Of a DNA stretch of 64,000 nt, positions 25,225 to 34,773 are shown in pieces. Position 1 is the first letter of the stretch. Every line of letters begins with the position of its first letter. Under the pieces are notes generated by a model. It was not told where the DNA came from. It ran no database searches and saw nothing but the letters and a program-made list of their open reading frames with translations. The DNA comes from Neobacillus sp. DY30 (lineage in GTDB: Bacteria > Bacillota > Bacilli > Bacillales > Cytobacillaceae), in the NCBI RefSeq assembly GCF_030123065.1, contig NZ_CP126093.1, forward strand, positions 5,710,001-5,774,000, in the 5' to 3' direction. The position numbers were made by a program, and so were the translations under genes.

Positions 25225-28200
25225 TCACCCTCCCTCTTTTATTGCTTTCACTGCTTTTTGGCTTTCTTCAAATGCCCTGAGTGCTGCTTGATGTTCACTT
25301 AACCCTTCCTCTAGCATTCGATTTATTCGCTCTTTCATTTCCAAATAGTCCTTCGGAATGACACGGACAAATTTCTTGCATATGTCTGCCCAGCTATTTA
25401 ACACTCTCTCCCCAAGAGGACTATGCGTATATTGAACATGCTTTTCAATCATTTGGCGGACAAGTTGGAGTTCCGACTCATCTTGAATGGGATCGAGATA
25501 AACTTGAGCCTGATTACATTTGACTCGAAAATCGTTTGAACTATCCAATACATACGCAACACCACCCGACATACCGGCTGCGAAGTTCTTCCCTGTTTCC
25601 CCCAGTATAATCACTGTTCCACCTGTCATGTATTCACAACCATGGTCGCCCACACCTTCTACGACCACATTTGCTCCACTATTCCTCACACAAAAGCGCT
25701 CTCCGGCAATTCCGCTGATATAGGCTTCTCCTGCCGTTGCCCCGTAAAAGGCAACGTTTCCGACAATAATATTATTTTCCCAGGTAAAGGTAGCCCTCCT
25801 AGAAGGGCGAACAATAATTTTCCCCCCCGATAACCCTTTACCGATAAAATCGTTGGCATCTCCAACAAGTCTCATCGTTAATCCGGGTGGAATAAAGGCA
25901 GCAAAGCTTTGCCCGGCAGAGCCTGTAAAGGTTAAGTGAATGGTATCTTCAGACAGCCCCTTAGCACCATACCGTTTGGTTATTTCACTCCCTAACATGG
26001 TCCCTGTAACTCGGTTAATGTTCCGTATCGACAAAGTCGCCTGAATTGGTTCCTGGTTTTCAAGCGCTTCTTTACATAAAGGGATTAACTCTTGTTTGTC
26101 CATTGTTTTATCAAGTCCATGAACCTGTTCCACCGTGGCAAAACGGCTGGTATTTTTCGGAACCTCAGGCTGATAGAGAAGAGCAGAGAGATTTAACCCT
26201 TTTGCTTTCCAATGATTAATCGCTTGATTGGTCTCTAAAACATCCGTCCTTCCAATCATTTCATTGACCGTACGGAATCCGAGTTCGGCCATAAGCTCTC
26301 TTACTTCCATGGCGATGAATCTCATAAAGTTGATTACATGCTCCGGTTCACCCGTAAATTTTTTCCGTAACTCGGGGTTTTGTGTGGCAACGCCTACCGG
26401 ACAAGTATCAAGGTGGCATACCCGCATGATGATACATCCTAATACAACTAACGGTGCTGTTGAAAATCCATATTCCTCTGCCCCAAGTAAGGCAGCAATG
26501 ACAACGTCCCGGCCCGTCATCAATTTCCCGTCTGTTTCCACGACGATTCGATCACGAAGACGATTTAACAGCAATGTTTGATGTGTTTCGGCTAAGCCCA
26601 GTTCCCACGGCAATCCTGCATGCTTTAAGCTTGTCCTTGGCGCAGCCCCCGTTCCGCCGTCATATCCGCTAATCAGAACAACATCGGCTCTTCCTTTGGC
26701 AACACCTGCCGCAATGGTTCCGACACCGGCTTCCGATACAAGCTTGACACTAATTCTGGCGGATGGATTTGCATTTTTTAAGTTATGAATTAATTCGGCC
26801 AAGTCTTCAATGGAATAAATATCATGGTGGGGCGGCGGTGAAATCAATCCTACGCCAGGTGTTGAGCCCCTTACCTCAGCAATCCATGGATATACTTTTT
26901 TTCCGGGAAGATGTCCCCCTTCTCCCGGCTTGGCACCTTGGGCAACCTTAATTTGGATTTCATCCGCATTGACAAGATAATGACTGGTCACTCCGAATCG
27001 GCCTGATGCTACTTGTTTAATCGCACTGCGCCTCGATTGCCCATTTGCATCACGTGTAAATCTCGCCGGGTCCTCTCCGCCTTCTCCCGAGTTGCTTCTT
27101 GCCCCAAGTTTGTTCATGGCAATCGCAAGTGATTCGTGCGCTTCCTTACTAATGGATCCGTATGACATCGCTCCTGTTTTAAACCTTTTACAAATTTCTT
27201 CAATGGATTCCACTTCGTCAATCGGTATCGACTCTCGCTTTTTAAAAGATAGCAAGCCGCGAATCGATTGAAGATTGTCGCTGGGATCTGTCAATAATGC
27301 TGAATACTCTTTGAAAAGTTTATAATTATTCGTTCGGCATGCTTGCTGTAATAGATGAATGGTCCGCGGGTTGTATTGGTGATCTTCTCCGTCATGGCGC
27401 CACTGAAAATCATCACCTGAATCCAATGTCCTCTCCACGCCTCTTGTCGGATCAAATGCTCGTTTATGCCTCATCATCACCTCTTCGGCAATGATACCCA
27501 ACCCAATACCCTCAATTCGTGAAGCCGTTTTAGTAAAATATTTCTCGATTACGCCTTGATCAATCCCGATTGCCTCAAATATTTGTGCCCCAATATAACT
27601 TTGAATGGTTGATATCCCCATTTTCGATAACACCTTAACGATTCCATCGGTTGCTGTCAAAATGTATGTATTAATAGCCTTGTCGACTTCTGTTTCGCGT
27701 ATATCACCGATTTCAATCAAACCCCTTAGAGACTCAAAGGCTAAATAAGGATTGATCGCTTCCGCCCCGAAACCAAGTAATGCTGCCAAATGATGGACCT
27801 CTCTTGGTTCCGCCGATTCAACAATGATGCTTACCTTTGATCGTGTTCCTTTTCGAATTAGGTGATGATGCAATCCCGAGACTGCGAGCAGAGCTGGCAA
27901 CGCGGCATATTCGGCATCGACTCCGCGATCAGATAAAACCAGTAAAGAAATACCATTGTCGATGGCGGTGTCAGCTTTTAAAAATAAGCTATTTAAAATT
28001 TTTTCAAAATCGGGTGTAGCTGTTTCAACAGGAAACAGGATGGATAGTGTTTCCGTTTTAAAGCTGGAATAGTGAAGTTTTTCTAACTGACTATTCGTCA
28101 AAATCGGTGTCTGAAGCTGAATTTGTTGACAACTTTCAGGCTCAGGTTTAATTATGTTTTTCTGTGGTCCAATTGTTGTTAAAACGGAAGTAATAATCTT

Positions 28201-29820
28201 CTCCCGAATGGCATCAATCGGCGGATTGGTTACCTGGGCAAAAAGCTGTTTGAAATAGTTATATAGCAACTGTGGTCTTTTAGATAAAACAGCCAGGGGA
28301 GAATCATACCCCATTGATCCAATGGGATCATGCTTATCTGTAACCATCGGCTTCAAAATTTTATTGAGGTCTTCGTTTGTATACCTAAATGCAAGTTGCT
28401 GTGTCAGTCTTTCATCCGTATTAAAAACTTGTTGATGGCTATCTTTTTCAGGCAGAGCATCAATATGAACCAAATGTTCTGCTAACCAATCTTTATACGG
28501 GTACTCTGAAGCGATTTGCATTTTAATTTCTTCATCCGGAATAATTTTGCCCTTTTCCAAATCAACAAGGAGCATTTTCCCTGGGAGTAGTCTGCCTTTA
28601 TATTCAATATCCTCAACAAAAATATCCAATGCACCTACTTCAGAACCCAAAACAATCATCCCGTCTTTTGTTACATAATATCGGGCAGGCCGGAGTCCAT
28701 TACGATCAAGACTTGCCCCGATTTGTATCCCATCCGTAAATACAACGGCTGCAGGCCCATCCCATGGTTCCATTAAACAGCTATGAAATTGATAGAATGC
28801 CCTCTTTGCTTCATCCATTGTTTCATCATGTACCCATGGCTCGGGAATCATCATCATCGCTGTATGCGCAAGTGAACGTCCTGAAAGATGCAGAAATTCA
28901 AAACAATTATCAAACATGGAAGAATCACTGCCATCCGTGTCGATGACCGGAAATAACTTTTGATAATCCTTCTGGCGAAATAGTTCAGATTCACAAAGAG
29001 CCTCTCTAGCCTGCATCCATTTAACATTTCCTTTAATCGTGTTAAATTCACCATTATGAATCGTAAAGCGGTTTGGATGAGCTCTTTCCCAGCTGGGAAA
29101 TGTGTTTGTACTAAATCGCGAATGAACAAGGGCTAGTGCAGACTTAAAATCACGATGATTTAAGTCAACATAAAAGGAATCTAGCTGTTCAGGAATTAAC
29201 ATGCCTTTATAGACAATCGTTCTTGAGGATAAACTGCAAACATACATCCCTTCTTGATGTTCCTTGTCAGTTGGGCACACTTCTTTTTCTAACCGTTTAC
29301 GGATTATATATAATTTTCTTTCGAAATCATTTTGATAATGTGTATTAAGAGAAGAAGCAATAAACATTTGACGGATAAACGGTTTTGATTTTTTGGCCAT
29401 GTCACCAACAAAAGAATCATTAACCGGTACAGTCCTCCAACCTAGAAAGACCTGTTCCTCCTCTATTATGACGTTTTCAATTTGTTTTTGGATTTTTTTT
29501 CTGACTTCTGGATCCTGTGGTAAAAAGATCATACCAATCCCGTATTTACCCGCTTCAGGGAGTTCAATGTTTTCTTTTTCACATTGTTTCTCAAAAAATG
29601 AATGGGGAATTTGCGTAAGAATCCCTGCTCCATCCCCGGTACTCGTGTCTGCTGATTGTCCACCCCTGTGTTCCAAATTACATAAAATCGTTATAGCATG
29701 TTCAACAATATCGTGCGACTTTTTTCCATCTATATTTGCGACCATTCCAATTCCACAAGCTTCATGTTCATATTCAGGGTGATATAAACCTTGCGGGCCA
29801 GGATACCCAGGATTTTTCAT
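25225..29820 (-). CDS. gltB: glutamate synthase, large subunit
   Basis: About 1531 residues. The N-terminal Ntn glutaminase has its nucleophile Cys in HEACGIGMV after a short propeptide. The central domain and FMN-binding synthase domain follow (GEGGEDPARF, GAKPGEGGHLPG, ISGYDGGTGAAPRTS). The 3Fe-4S cluster is MRVCHLDTCPVGVATQ. The C-terminal beta-helix is rich in Gly (GGTVIILGETGKNFAAGMSG). The ATG at 29820 is chosen because AAGGGA lies 7 bp upstream; the frame is open to 29850. Called gltA in B. subtilis. No gltC lies next to it, unlike in B. subtilis. Confidence 0.97.
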   Translation of the reverse strand: MKNPGYPGPQGLYHPEYEHEACGIGMVANIDGKKSHDIVEHAITILCNLEHRGGQSADTSTGDGAGILTQIPHSFFEKQCEKENIELPEAGKYGIGMIFLPQDPEVRKKIQKQIENVIIEEEQVFLGWRTVPVNDSFVGDMAKKSKPFIRQMFIASSLNTHYQNDFERKLYIIRKRLEKEVCPTDKEHQEGMYVCSLSSRTIVYKGMLIPEQLDSFYVDLNHRDFKSALALVHSRFSTNTFPSWERAHPNRFTIHNGEFNTIKGNVKWMQAREALCESELFRQKDYQKLFPVIDTDGSDSSMFDNCFEFLHLSGRSLAHTAMMMIPEPWVHDETMDEAKRAFYQFHSCLMEPWDGPAAVVFTDGIQIGASLDRNGLRPARYYVTKDGMIVLGSEVGALDIFVEDIEYKGRLLPGKMLLVDLEKGKIIPDEEIKMQIASEYPYKDWLAEHLVHIDALPEKDSHQQVFNTDERLTQQLAFRYTNEDLNKILKPMVTDKHDPIGSMGYDSPLAVLSKRPQLLYNYFKQLFAQVTNPPIDAIREKIITSVLTTIGPQKNIIKPEPESCQQIQLQTPILTNSQLEKLHYSSFKTETLSILFPVETATPDFEKILNSLFLKADTAIDNGISLLVLSDRGVDAEYAALPALLAVSGLHHHLIRKGTRSKVSIIVESAEPREVHHLAALLGFGAEAINPYLAFESLRGLIEIGDIRETEVDKAINTYILTATDGIVKVLSKMGISTIQSYIGAQIFEAIGIDQGVIEKYFTKTASRIEGIGLGIIAEEVMMRHKRAFDPTRGVERTLDSGDDFQWRHDGEDHQYNPRTIHLLQQACRTNNYKLFKEYSALLTDPSDNLQSIRGLLSFKKRESIPIDEVESIEEICKRFKTGAMSYGSISKEAHESLAIAMNKLGARSNSGEGGEDPARFTRDANGQSRRSAIKQVASGRFGVTSHYLVNADEIQIKVAQGAKPGEGGHLPGKKVYPWIAEVRGSTPGVGLISPPPHHDIYSIEDLAELIHNLKNANPSARISVKLVSEAGVGTIAAGVAKGRADVVLISGYDGGTGAAPRTSLKHAGLPWELGLAETHQTLLLNRLRDRIVVETDGKLMTGRDVVIAALLGAEEYGFSTAPLVVLGCIIMRVCHLDTCPVGVATQNPELRKKFTGEPEHVINFMRFIAMEVRELMAELGFRTVNEMIGRTDVLETNQAINHWKAKGLNLSALLYQPEVPKNTSRFATVEQVHGLDKTMDKQELIPLCKEALENQEPIQATLSIRNINRVTGTMLGSEITKRYGAKGLSEDTIHLTFTGSAGQSFAAFIPPGLTMRLVGDANDFIGKGLSGGKIIVRPSRRATFTWENNIIVGNVAFYGATAGEAYISGIAGERFCVRNSGANVVVEGVGDHGCEYMTGGTVIILGETGKNFAAGMSGGVAYVLDSSNDFRVKCNQAQVYLDPIQDESELQLVRQMIEKHVQYTHSPLGERVLNSWADICKKFVRVIPKDYLEMKERINRMLEEGLSEHQAALRAFEESQKAVKAIKEGG

Positions 29821-30002
29821 GACAACATCCCTTCTTACAAGAATTTGCATTTTATGTTCAAGTAGACTTGCTATGTACTACTTTTACTTGGTAAATATTT
29901 TTTCACATAAAAATAGTGTATACATTCCAATTCTATTTATCCTACTTCAAATAGGTCTTTCGTTCGGGATAACTTGTGGGTTTGGTATGTTACTTTAATA
30001 TT

Positions 30003-30024
30003 GATTGATTTAAAAAAATCAATC
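30003..30024. promoter_or_regulatory. inverted repeat upstream of gltB
   Basis: Perfect GATTGATTT / AAATCAATC around AAAA, flanked by TTAATATT on both sides, in the gltB promoter region. It resembles an operator for a dimeric regulator, but does not match the ATCTC-N7-GAGAT GltC box. Confidence 0.4.
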
Positions 30025-30138
30025 TAAAATTAATATTGGTTTAATCTAATTTCAATATATATAATAAAATCAATAACAATGAATGCGTTTACAAGTTGTG
30101 GCTGCTTGGCTACTACTCATGTAAAGGGAGGAAATAAG

Positions 30139-30285
30139 ATGAGCAGATTTGAAAGGGATTTTAAAGTCAGGCAATTATTAGAAAAACAAAAATTCAATGA
30201 GAAAGAAATTGCCAATATGACAGATTCCCAGATCGAGTATTATCACTGGCTCTATTTTGTAGATTCTGTTTATGATTATATGTAA
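30139..30285 (+). CDS. small hypothetical protein (48 aa)
   Basis: ATG at 30139 has AAAGGGAGGAAATAAG before it; the longer frame from 30079 lacks an RBS. The peptide is charged and alpha-helical (MSRFERDFKVRQLLEKQKF, NEKEIANMTDSQIEYY). The NMTDSQIE pattern recalls small BH0509-type Bacillus proteins, but the match is weak. It is divergent from gltB. Confidence 0.6.
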   Translation: MSRFERDFKVRQLLEKQKFNEKEIANMTDSQIEYYHWLYFVDSVYDYM

Positions 30286-30532
30286 GATGAAAATCATAAT
30301 GTTTTTGGTTTTCACACAATTTTAAAACCCAAATTGATCGGAGAGGAGTTTCCTTAAACCCCCCCTCAGATTTTAGTGAAATGATTAACCCACAAGCCTT
30401 AAATGATTTATTACAATCGGACCAAGATGGGATAGGGTATAGGTGCCATATTGCCTAACTTTCATTTATTATTTTTAGAATTTACTAGATTGAATTCTCA
30501 TAGATAAACACTGACTATAAATAATACAAATT
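30286..30532. other. gene-free stretch with a short coding-like remnant
   Basis: A plus-strand frame at about 30379-30459 reads MINPQALNDLLQSDQDG and then stops; it has no RBS and looks like a fragment. Nothing else is supported. Confidence 0.25.
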
Positions 30533-30561
30533 GGTGCTACCAGAAAGGTAACACCTTTTTT
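30533..30561 (+). terminator. terminator-like hairpin left of the IS110 element
   Basis: GGTGCTACC / GGTAACACC with loop AGAAA, followed by TTTTTTA. Confidence 0.75.
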
Positions 30562-30850
30562 ATGCTCTCTTTTTAGATAAGCCTGCCCCGTTAGCCATCC
30601 ATGAATCACTAAAAAACAGCTCTTCACCACAAAGAATGAAAATGTATTGAATCCGTCCATACTTGTCCTAAGGCTGGAGAGGAAGGTCGATGTACTATGG
30701 TGCCATAGAGCCCATCCGTTAGTCTGACTCCAACGACCACGGTGCACCACAAACTGTCGCTCCCTTACGGGAAGCACTCATGGTAGATTAATCCTTATTC
30801 TGATTGTTGCACCAGCCTCCAATTTATAAGCCTAGAAAGGAAGAATTTCA
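30562..30850 (+). ncRNA. candidate IS110 bridge RNA region
   Basis: In IS110-group elements the non-coding left end is transcribed as a bridge RNA with target- and donor-binding loops. This stretch has no ORF on the plus strand, is richer in G and C than its surroundings and contains several possible stems (GGTGCCATAGAGCCCATCC; TCCCTTACGGGA). The RNA itself is inferred from position and family knowledge; its ends and guide loops were not determined. Confidence 0.4.
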
Positions 30851-32068
30851 ATGGATGTAATCATTGAAAGAGCATGTGGTATGGATGTTCATAAAGATAA
30901 TATCACTGCGTGTATTATGACACCTGATGGAAAGGAGATTCAAACGTTTTCTACTAAAACAGTTTTTCTACTCAAGTTAATCGACTGGGTTAAAGAACAT
31001 GGTTGTACACATGTAGCAATGGAAAGCACGAGTGTTTATTGGAAACCTATAGTCAACTTACTAGAATCTGAAGGGATTGAGTTTCTAGTTGTAAACGCCC
31101 AACACATGAAGGCACTCCCAGGTCGTAAGACCGACGTTAAAGATGCCGAATGGATTGCACAACTTCTTCGCCATGGTCTACTCAAAGCGAGTTTCATTCC
31201 AAATCGAACTCAAAGAGAGCTGCGAGAACTTGTTCGTTATCGCCGTAGTATTATAGAAGAACGTGCAAGACAACATAATCGGATTCAAAAAGTTTTAGAA
31301 GGAGCCAACATCAAACTAGGCTCTGTCGTTTCTGATATTATGGGGGTTTCCTCAAAGGATATGCTTCGAGCTATCGCTGATGGCGAAGATGATCCTGAGA
31401 AACTAGCAAACTTCGCTCGTCGTACAATGAAAAAGAAAAAAGAACAACTTGAATTAGCACTTCAGGGCTATGTAAACCCACATCAACGCTTAATGCTCAA
31501 GACGATTTTAACCCACATTGATTTTCTAACTGAGCAAATTGAAATGCTAGATCAAGAAATAGCCGAACGAGTTAGCACTTATGAAGAAGATATTGAAAGA
31601 CTAGATTCGATACCTGGAATCGCCAGAAGAATGGCTGAACAAATTCTAGCTGAAATCGGTACTGATGTTAAAAAACAATTTCCAACTGCGGCACATCTTT
31701 GTTCGTGGGCAGCTCTCGTACCTGGACATAACGAAAGTGCTGGAAAAAGAAAATCAACTAGATCGAAAAAAGGAAATAAGTATTTAAGATCAGCATTAAC
31801 TGAAGCAGCTCAATCAGTGAGAGGTTCTAAAAACTATCTAGGTGCACTATATCGACGAACAGCAGGACGAAAAGGAAACAAAAGAGCAGCAATAGTAGTT
31901 GCACATGCAATATTGCGGATTGCATATTACCTGTTAATTAGAAAAGAAATGTATGTAGACTTAGGCGAAGACTACTTTGATAAACAAAGACAGGTATCTA
32001 TTGTACGCCATTCGGTTCGTAGGCTAGAAAACTTAGGCTATTCGGTTACAATAACAGAAGCTTCCTAA
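30851..32068 (+). CDS. IS110-family transposase (DEDD recombinase)
   Basis: 405 residues. The N-terminal RuvC-like DEDD domain shows GMDVHKDNITACI (Asp), VAMESTSVYW (Glu) and GRKTDVKDAEWIAQLL (Asp-x-x-Asp). A coiled-coil middle follows. The C-terminal Tnp domain has SIPGIARRMAEQILAEIG and LVPGHNESAGKRKST.SKKGNKYLR, which holds the catalytic Ser region. The frame is full length and uninterrupted, so the element may be active. GAAAGGAAGAATTTCA precedes the ATG. Confidence 0.96.
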   Translation: MDVIIERACGMDVHKDNITACIMTPDGKEIQTFSTKTVFLLKLIDWVKEHGCTHVAMESTSVYWKPIVNLLESEGIEFLVVNAQHMKALPGRKTDVKDAEWIAQLLRHGLLKASFIPNRTQRELRELVRYRRSIIEERARQHNRIQKVLEGANIKLGSVVSDIMGVSSKDMLRAIADGEDDPEKLANFARRTMKKKKEQLELALQGYVNPHQRLMLKTILTHIDFLTEQIEMLDQEIAERVSTYEEDIERLDSIPGIARRMAEQILAEIGTDVKKQFPTAAHLCSWAALVPGHNESAGKRKSTRSKKGNKYLRSALTEAAQSVRGSKNYLGALYRRTAGRKGNKRAAIVVAHAILRIAYYLLIRKEMYVDLGEDYFDKQRQVSIVRHSVRRLENLGYSVTITEAS

Positions 32069-32100
32069 TCCATTAAACAAGTATATAACCGCCAAAGATC

Positions 32101-32342
32101 AGACGCTCTCCCCTTTTAAAAAGATGAATGAGCTGCGTTTATTTAAGTATTGCCATTTTTCGGTTCTAACAGAAGTTAATTTTCATGGTAGTGCGCTACC
32201 GAAGCAGCCAATAATTCTTAAACTCTAGCACCCGTCTAAGTGTAATTATTCACATTCAAATCAGGGAGTGACAGGGCATTAGAACGAGTTCGAGTCCCTT
32301 CTCAACTGGAATAATTTTATGTATAATGGACATATACTAAAA
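32101..32342. other. gene-free stretch with a family D repeat
   Basis: About 240 bp with no ORF. It contains AAATCAGGGAGTGACAGGGC at about 32257-32276, a copy of the GGGGAGTGACAGGCAC repeat. Confidence 0.45.
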
Positions 32343-32369
32343 AAGAGAAGTGCTGCTAACACTTCTCCC
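32343..32369 (-). terminator. terminator of mini-gene family B copy 2
   Basis: GAGAAGTG / CACTTCTC with loop CTGCTAA. On the minus strand TTTTTTAG follows directly. Confidence 0.85.
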
Positions 32370-32408
32370 TGCAACCTCAACCGTCAGGGTGGTGGTTGTC
32401 AATAAAAG

Positions 32409-32552
32409 TTAGTTTTCTCGAGAACCACCCTTTGGCTTGTGACAGCGGGTGGTTTTCTTGTTTTCTAAAACGTTTTTCCGAAAGAAATATGCACTCACTT
32501 CACACACAATTCCTTTAAGAACTTCTCGTAGAAATTCAAGAAAAGTTTCCAG
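32409..32552 (-). CDS. mini-gene family B, copy 2 (47-aa peptide)
   Basis: A near-perfect SD (AAGGAGGTGAT) lies on the minus strand at about 32560-32570. Eight bases after GGAGG is CTG (32552), in the place where the 42249 copy has ATG. The peptide has an amphipathic helix LETFLEFLREVLKGIV, the conserved AYFFRKNVLENKKTT, then a basic tail. A strong terminator follows. A longer frame from ATG 32597 is possible but would ignore the SD. No known family is recognised. Size, strong SD and private terminator resemble type I toxin-like genes, but this is only analogy. Confidence 0.55.
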   Translation of the reverse strand: METFLEFLREVLKGIVCEVSAYFFRKNVLENKKTTRCHKPKGGSREN

Positions 32553-32759
32553 GAGTATCACCTCCTTCCCTGATAAAGGAAAAGAAGAGCGACCCATCCA
32601 CTACTCAATCTAAATCAGCAGATGTATCAGAATGGCCGTCAATGCAGGTCAGTTTGAACCTCCCCAGGGTCCCTGTTCTTTTCGGGACAAATCGAGTAAA
32701 ATGGTAATAAAAAATTGTGATTTTTGTTAAAGCAGAAAGTTACATCAAGGAGAACCTGG

Positions 32760-34193
32760 ATGATTATAGGATTATTAATTTGTGCAATCGCAATTATACC
32801 AATTGTTCTAGCTGTCGGAATAAGAAATCTATATAAAGGCTCTGAATTATCCTTTTGGCTTTTAATTTATATGGGGATTGTTTGTGTCTGGCAATTAGAT
32901 GTTAGCATTCTTTACTTTAAAGATGTTTTAAGTGAAAATACAATCTTATTTATTTTCCGTCTGCTAAGAATCTCCACTATCTTTTCAATTCCAATCGTTT
33001 TTTATATCACATATATTATTATCAATAAACACACGACAACCTTTAAAGATAACTTTTTTAATTTGCTTTTAAGAGTGATCTTTTCAAGAAAAACGTTAAT
33101 CGTTTTATTAATTTGGAGTACGGTCGTCTATATCACGAATTGGACTTCATTTGGCATAAAGAAATTGGTAGTTAGACAAGCCTCCTATTCCTCTATTGAA
33201 TTCTATTATCCGGAGTACGGAAATTTATCATGGATATTTGTACTTCATATGAGTAGTTTTTTCATATTTTTATTCTTTATCTATATTGTTTCTCGAAACA
33301 TATTAAATCAGTATATGAAAAACTTTTTAAAGACCTTTTCAATTTGTTCACTTTTATTATTCTTTACAGGCTTTATGAATTTTCTTCCTAGTTCCGGGGT
33401 TATCGTAAGCAGTATCGGCGTTATCATTTTTTCAGTAGCCATTATGTTATCATTTATAAAACTCAATACATTCATCATAATGGATTATAATAACCTACTG
33501 GAAAGGCAAAAAAAGTTAGACTACACTGGAAATTTGGCAGCTAGCCTAATCCATGAGATTAAAAATTCAACACAAGTAATAAAAGGATTTGTAGCTCTTC
33601 TAAACCAAAATTTTTCTAGTAATGATTATGCGATTAATTCATTAGCAATGGTACAAAATGCTACCGACCAATTAGAGGATTTGACCAATAATTATCAAGA
33701 CTATATGAAATACTCAAAAATGGAACTTAAGATGGAGGATATGAATGCGATTATTTTATCCTCTATTTCGTTATCAAATGAAATAGTAAAGAAAAAGGGA
33801 GTGGAAGTGAAGTTTGATAAAAAATACAGAGCATTGAGGGCATTTGTTAATAAAACTTATCTTCAACAAGTTTTTATTAACTTAATCATCAATAGTACAG
33901 AAGCATTCCCAGATGACCTCAAGTCTAGAACGATAAAACTAGAAGCTAATTTGGTTGCCGGTAATATCATAATTAATATGTATGATAACGGAAAAGGGAT
34001 TCCTCCTCAAAATTGGGAAAGTATTTTTGATCCTTTTATTTCTTCAAAAACTGGTGGAATGGGGCTTGGTTTACCTTTTGTAAAAAAAATTATTCTCGAA
34101 CATAAGGGAGAAATCCAAATTATTGATAGTACACCCTCAGGAACTCAGTTTCAAATTGTAATACCGCAATTTGAATTAAATAACTTTAATTAA
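32760..34193 (+). CDS. sensor histidine kinase, membrane-bound
   Basis: 477 residues from ATG 32760, which has AAGGAG 7 bp upstream; the in-frame TTG region at 32724 lacks a site. Six to eight hydrophobic segments fill residues 1-250. A kinase core follows: H-box LIHEIKNSTQVIKGF, N-box NLIINSTEAF, G1 DNGKGIP and G2 TGGMGLGLPFVKK. It resembles sporulation-type KinB/KinD-like kinases in layout, but no PAS domain is visible. No response regulator is adjacent, so it is an orphan kinase. Confidence 0.92.
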   Translation: MIIGLLICAIAIIPIVLAVGIRNLYKGSELSFWLLIYMGIVCVWQLDVSILYFKDVLSENTILFIFRLLRISTIFSIPIVFYITYIIINKHTTTFKDNFFNLLLRVIFSRKTLIVLLIWSTVVYITNWTSFGIKKLVVRQASYSSIEFYYPEYGNLSWIFVLHMSSFFIFLFFIYIVSRNILNQYMKNFLKTFSICSLLLFFTGFMNFLPSSGVIVSSIGVIIFSVAIMLSFIKLNTFIIMDYNNLLERQKKLDYTGNLAASLIHEIKNSTQVIKGFVALLNQNFSSNDYAINSLAMVQNATDQLEDLTNNYQDYMKYSKMELKMEDMNAIILSSISLSNEIVKKKGVEVKFDKKYRALRAFVNKTYLQQVFINLIINSTEAFPDDLKSRTIKLEANLVAGNIIINMYDNGKGIPPQNWESIFDPFISSKTGGMGLGLPFVKKIILEHKGEIQIIDSTPSGTQFQIVIPQFELNNFN

Positions 34194-34220
34194 CTTTTAT
34201 CCATTTTTTCCAGATTGGTG

Positions 34221-34240
34221 AGTGCGGGTCTGACCCCACT
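34221..34240. repeat. REP-like palindrome, third copy
   Basis: AGTGCGGGTCTGACCCCACT, sharing the GGTCTGACCCC core with 20314-20355 and 60216-60257. Confidence 0.65.
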
Positions 34241-34326
34241 GGCTTAACACTCCATTTTTTAGATGAGGTCCTACTTCATTATTACGTAGTTCATTTACTA
34301 AGATTTTTTCCCTAATGAAAATATGT

Positions 34327-34355
34327 AGCTGAGTGAAATCCATCTTCACTCAGCT
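34327..34355 (+). terminator. terminator-like hairpin after the kinase gene
   Basis: Perfect AGCTGAGTGAA / TTCACTCAGCT stem. The T-tract starts 6 bp later (TTTTTC). It is 134 bp past the kinase stop. Confidence 0.55.
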
Positions 34356-34625
34356 ATTGCTAGTTTTTCTGAAACAGTGTTTGCCACTAATACTTTTCAT
34401 GACCGTGAATCCTCATATCGTCTTGCAATTCCATTTTCTACTAATGTATTGATTAATCGGGCTGCTCTAGCATGGAGGTCTGACTCTACTATCTAGTGAT
34501 AGGCATGGGATACCTATAATGGGTGTCTTTAAAAATATGTAGATACAATATAAATGATAATACCCCAAGGTATTAAGGATAGAATTAACCCCCATAAACA
34601 TCCTTTTGCGAAGGATCCGTCATTC

Positions 34626-34767
34626 TCATTTAAGTACATTTAATTCCAGTTCCCTTACCTTAGCTTCTACTCTCTTGCTTTCGTACCATTCAACTTTTAC
34701 GCTCTTTCGCAGTCAAGTACCCCTCTTTGCTTCTAGGTGCATTTTTCCTCATGTTTTTTCGATTCAT
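34626..34767 (-). pseudogene. small ORF downstream of the c-di-GMP riboswitch (frameshifted)
   Basis: ATG at 34767 has GGAGG 6 bp upstream and opens MNRKNMRKNAPRSKEGYLTA, stopping after 25 residues at 34690. The next frame continues as VEWYESKRVEAKVRELELNV to a stop at 34626. Together they look like one basic peptide of about 47 residues split by a frameshift at an A-run, unless the 25-aa form is the functional product. No family is recognised. Confidence 0.5.
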
Positions 34768-34773
34768 TCTTCT

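Larger units (their letters stand above)
30562..32100 (+). mobile_element. IS110-family insertion sequence (ends approximate)
   Basis: A DEDD transposase gene is preceded by about 290 bp of non-coding, GC-richer sequence and followed by little non-coding sequence before family B and D repeats. IS110 elements lack terminal inverted repeats, so the borders cannot be fixed from one copy. The left border is placed after the hairpin at 30561 and the right one just past the transposase stop; both are estimates. Confidence 0.6.
34194..34625. other. gene-free stretch with a REP and a coding remnant
   Basis: Holds the REP-like palindrome at 34221-34240, a hairpin at 34327-34355 and a minus-strand frame near 34400-34470 (RAARLINTLVENGIARRYED) that ends in a stop and has no start. 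The latter looks like the tail of a lost gene. Confidence 0.35.

Noticed and set aside
26228..26581. Open frame of 117 codons on the plus strand
   Set aside because: It lies wholly within gltB on the other strand and has no RBS.
30003..30024. GltC binding box upstream of gltB
   Set aside because: The inverted repeat does not fit the ATCTC-N7-GAGAT pattern; it is listed only as an unassigned inverted repeat.
32283..32300. GAGTTCGAGTCCC resembling a tRNA T-loop
   Set aside because: The flanking bases cannot form a T-stem and no D or anticodon arm is present.
32409..32597. 62-codon version of the family B peptide starting at ATG 32597
   Set aside because: The strong SD lies inside this frame, and the aligned copy at 42249 starts 15 codons later.
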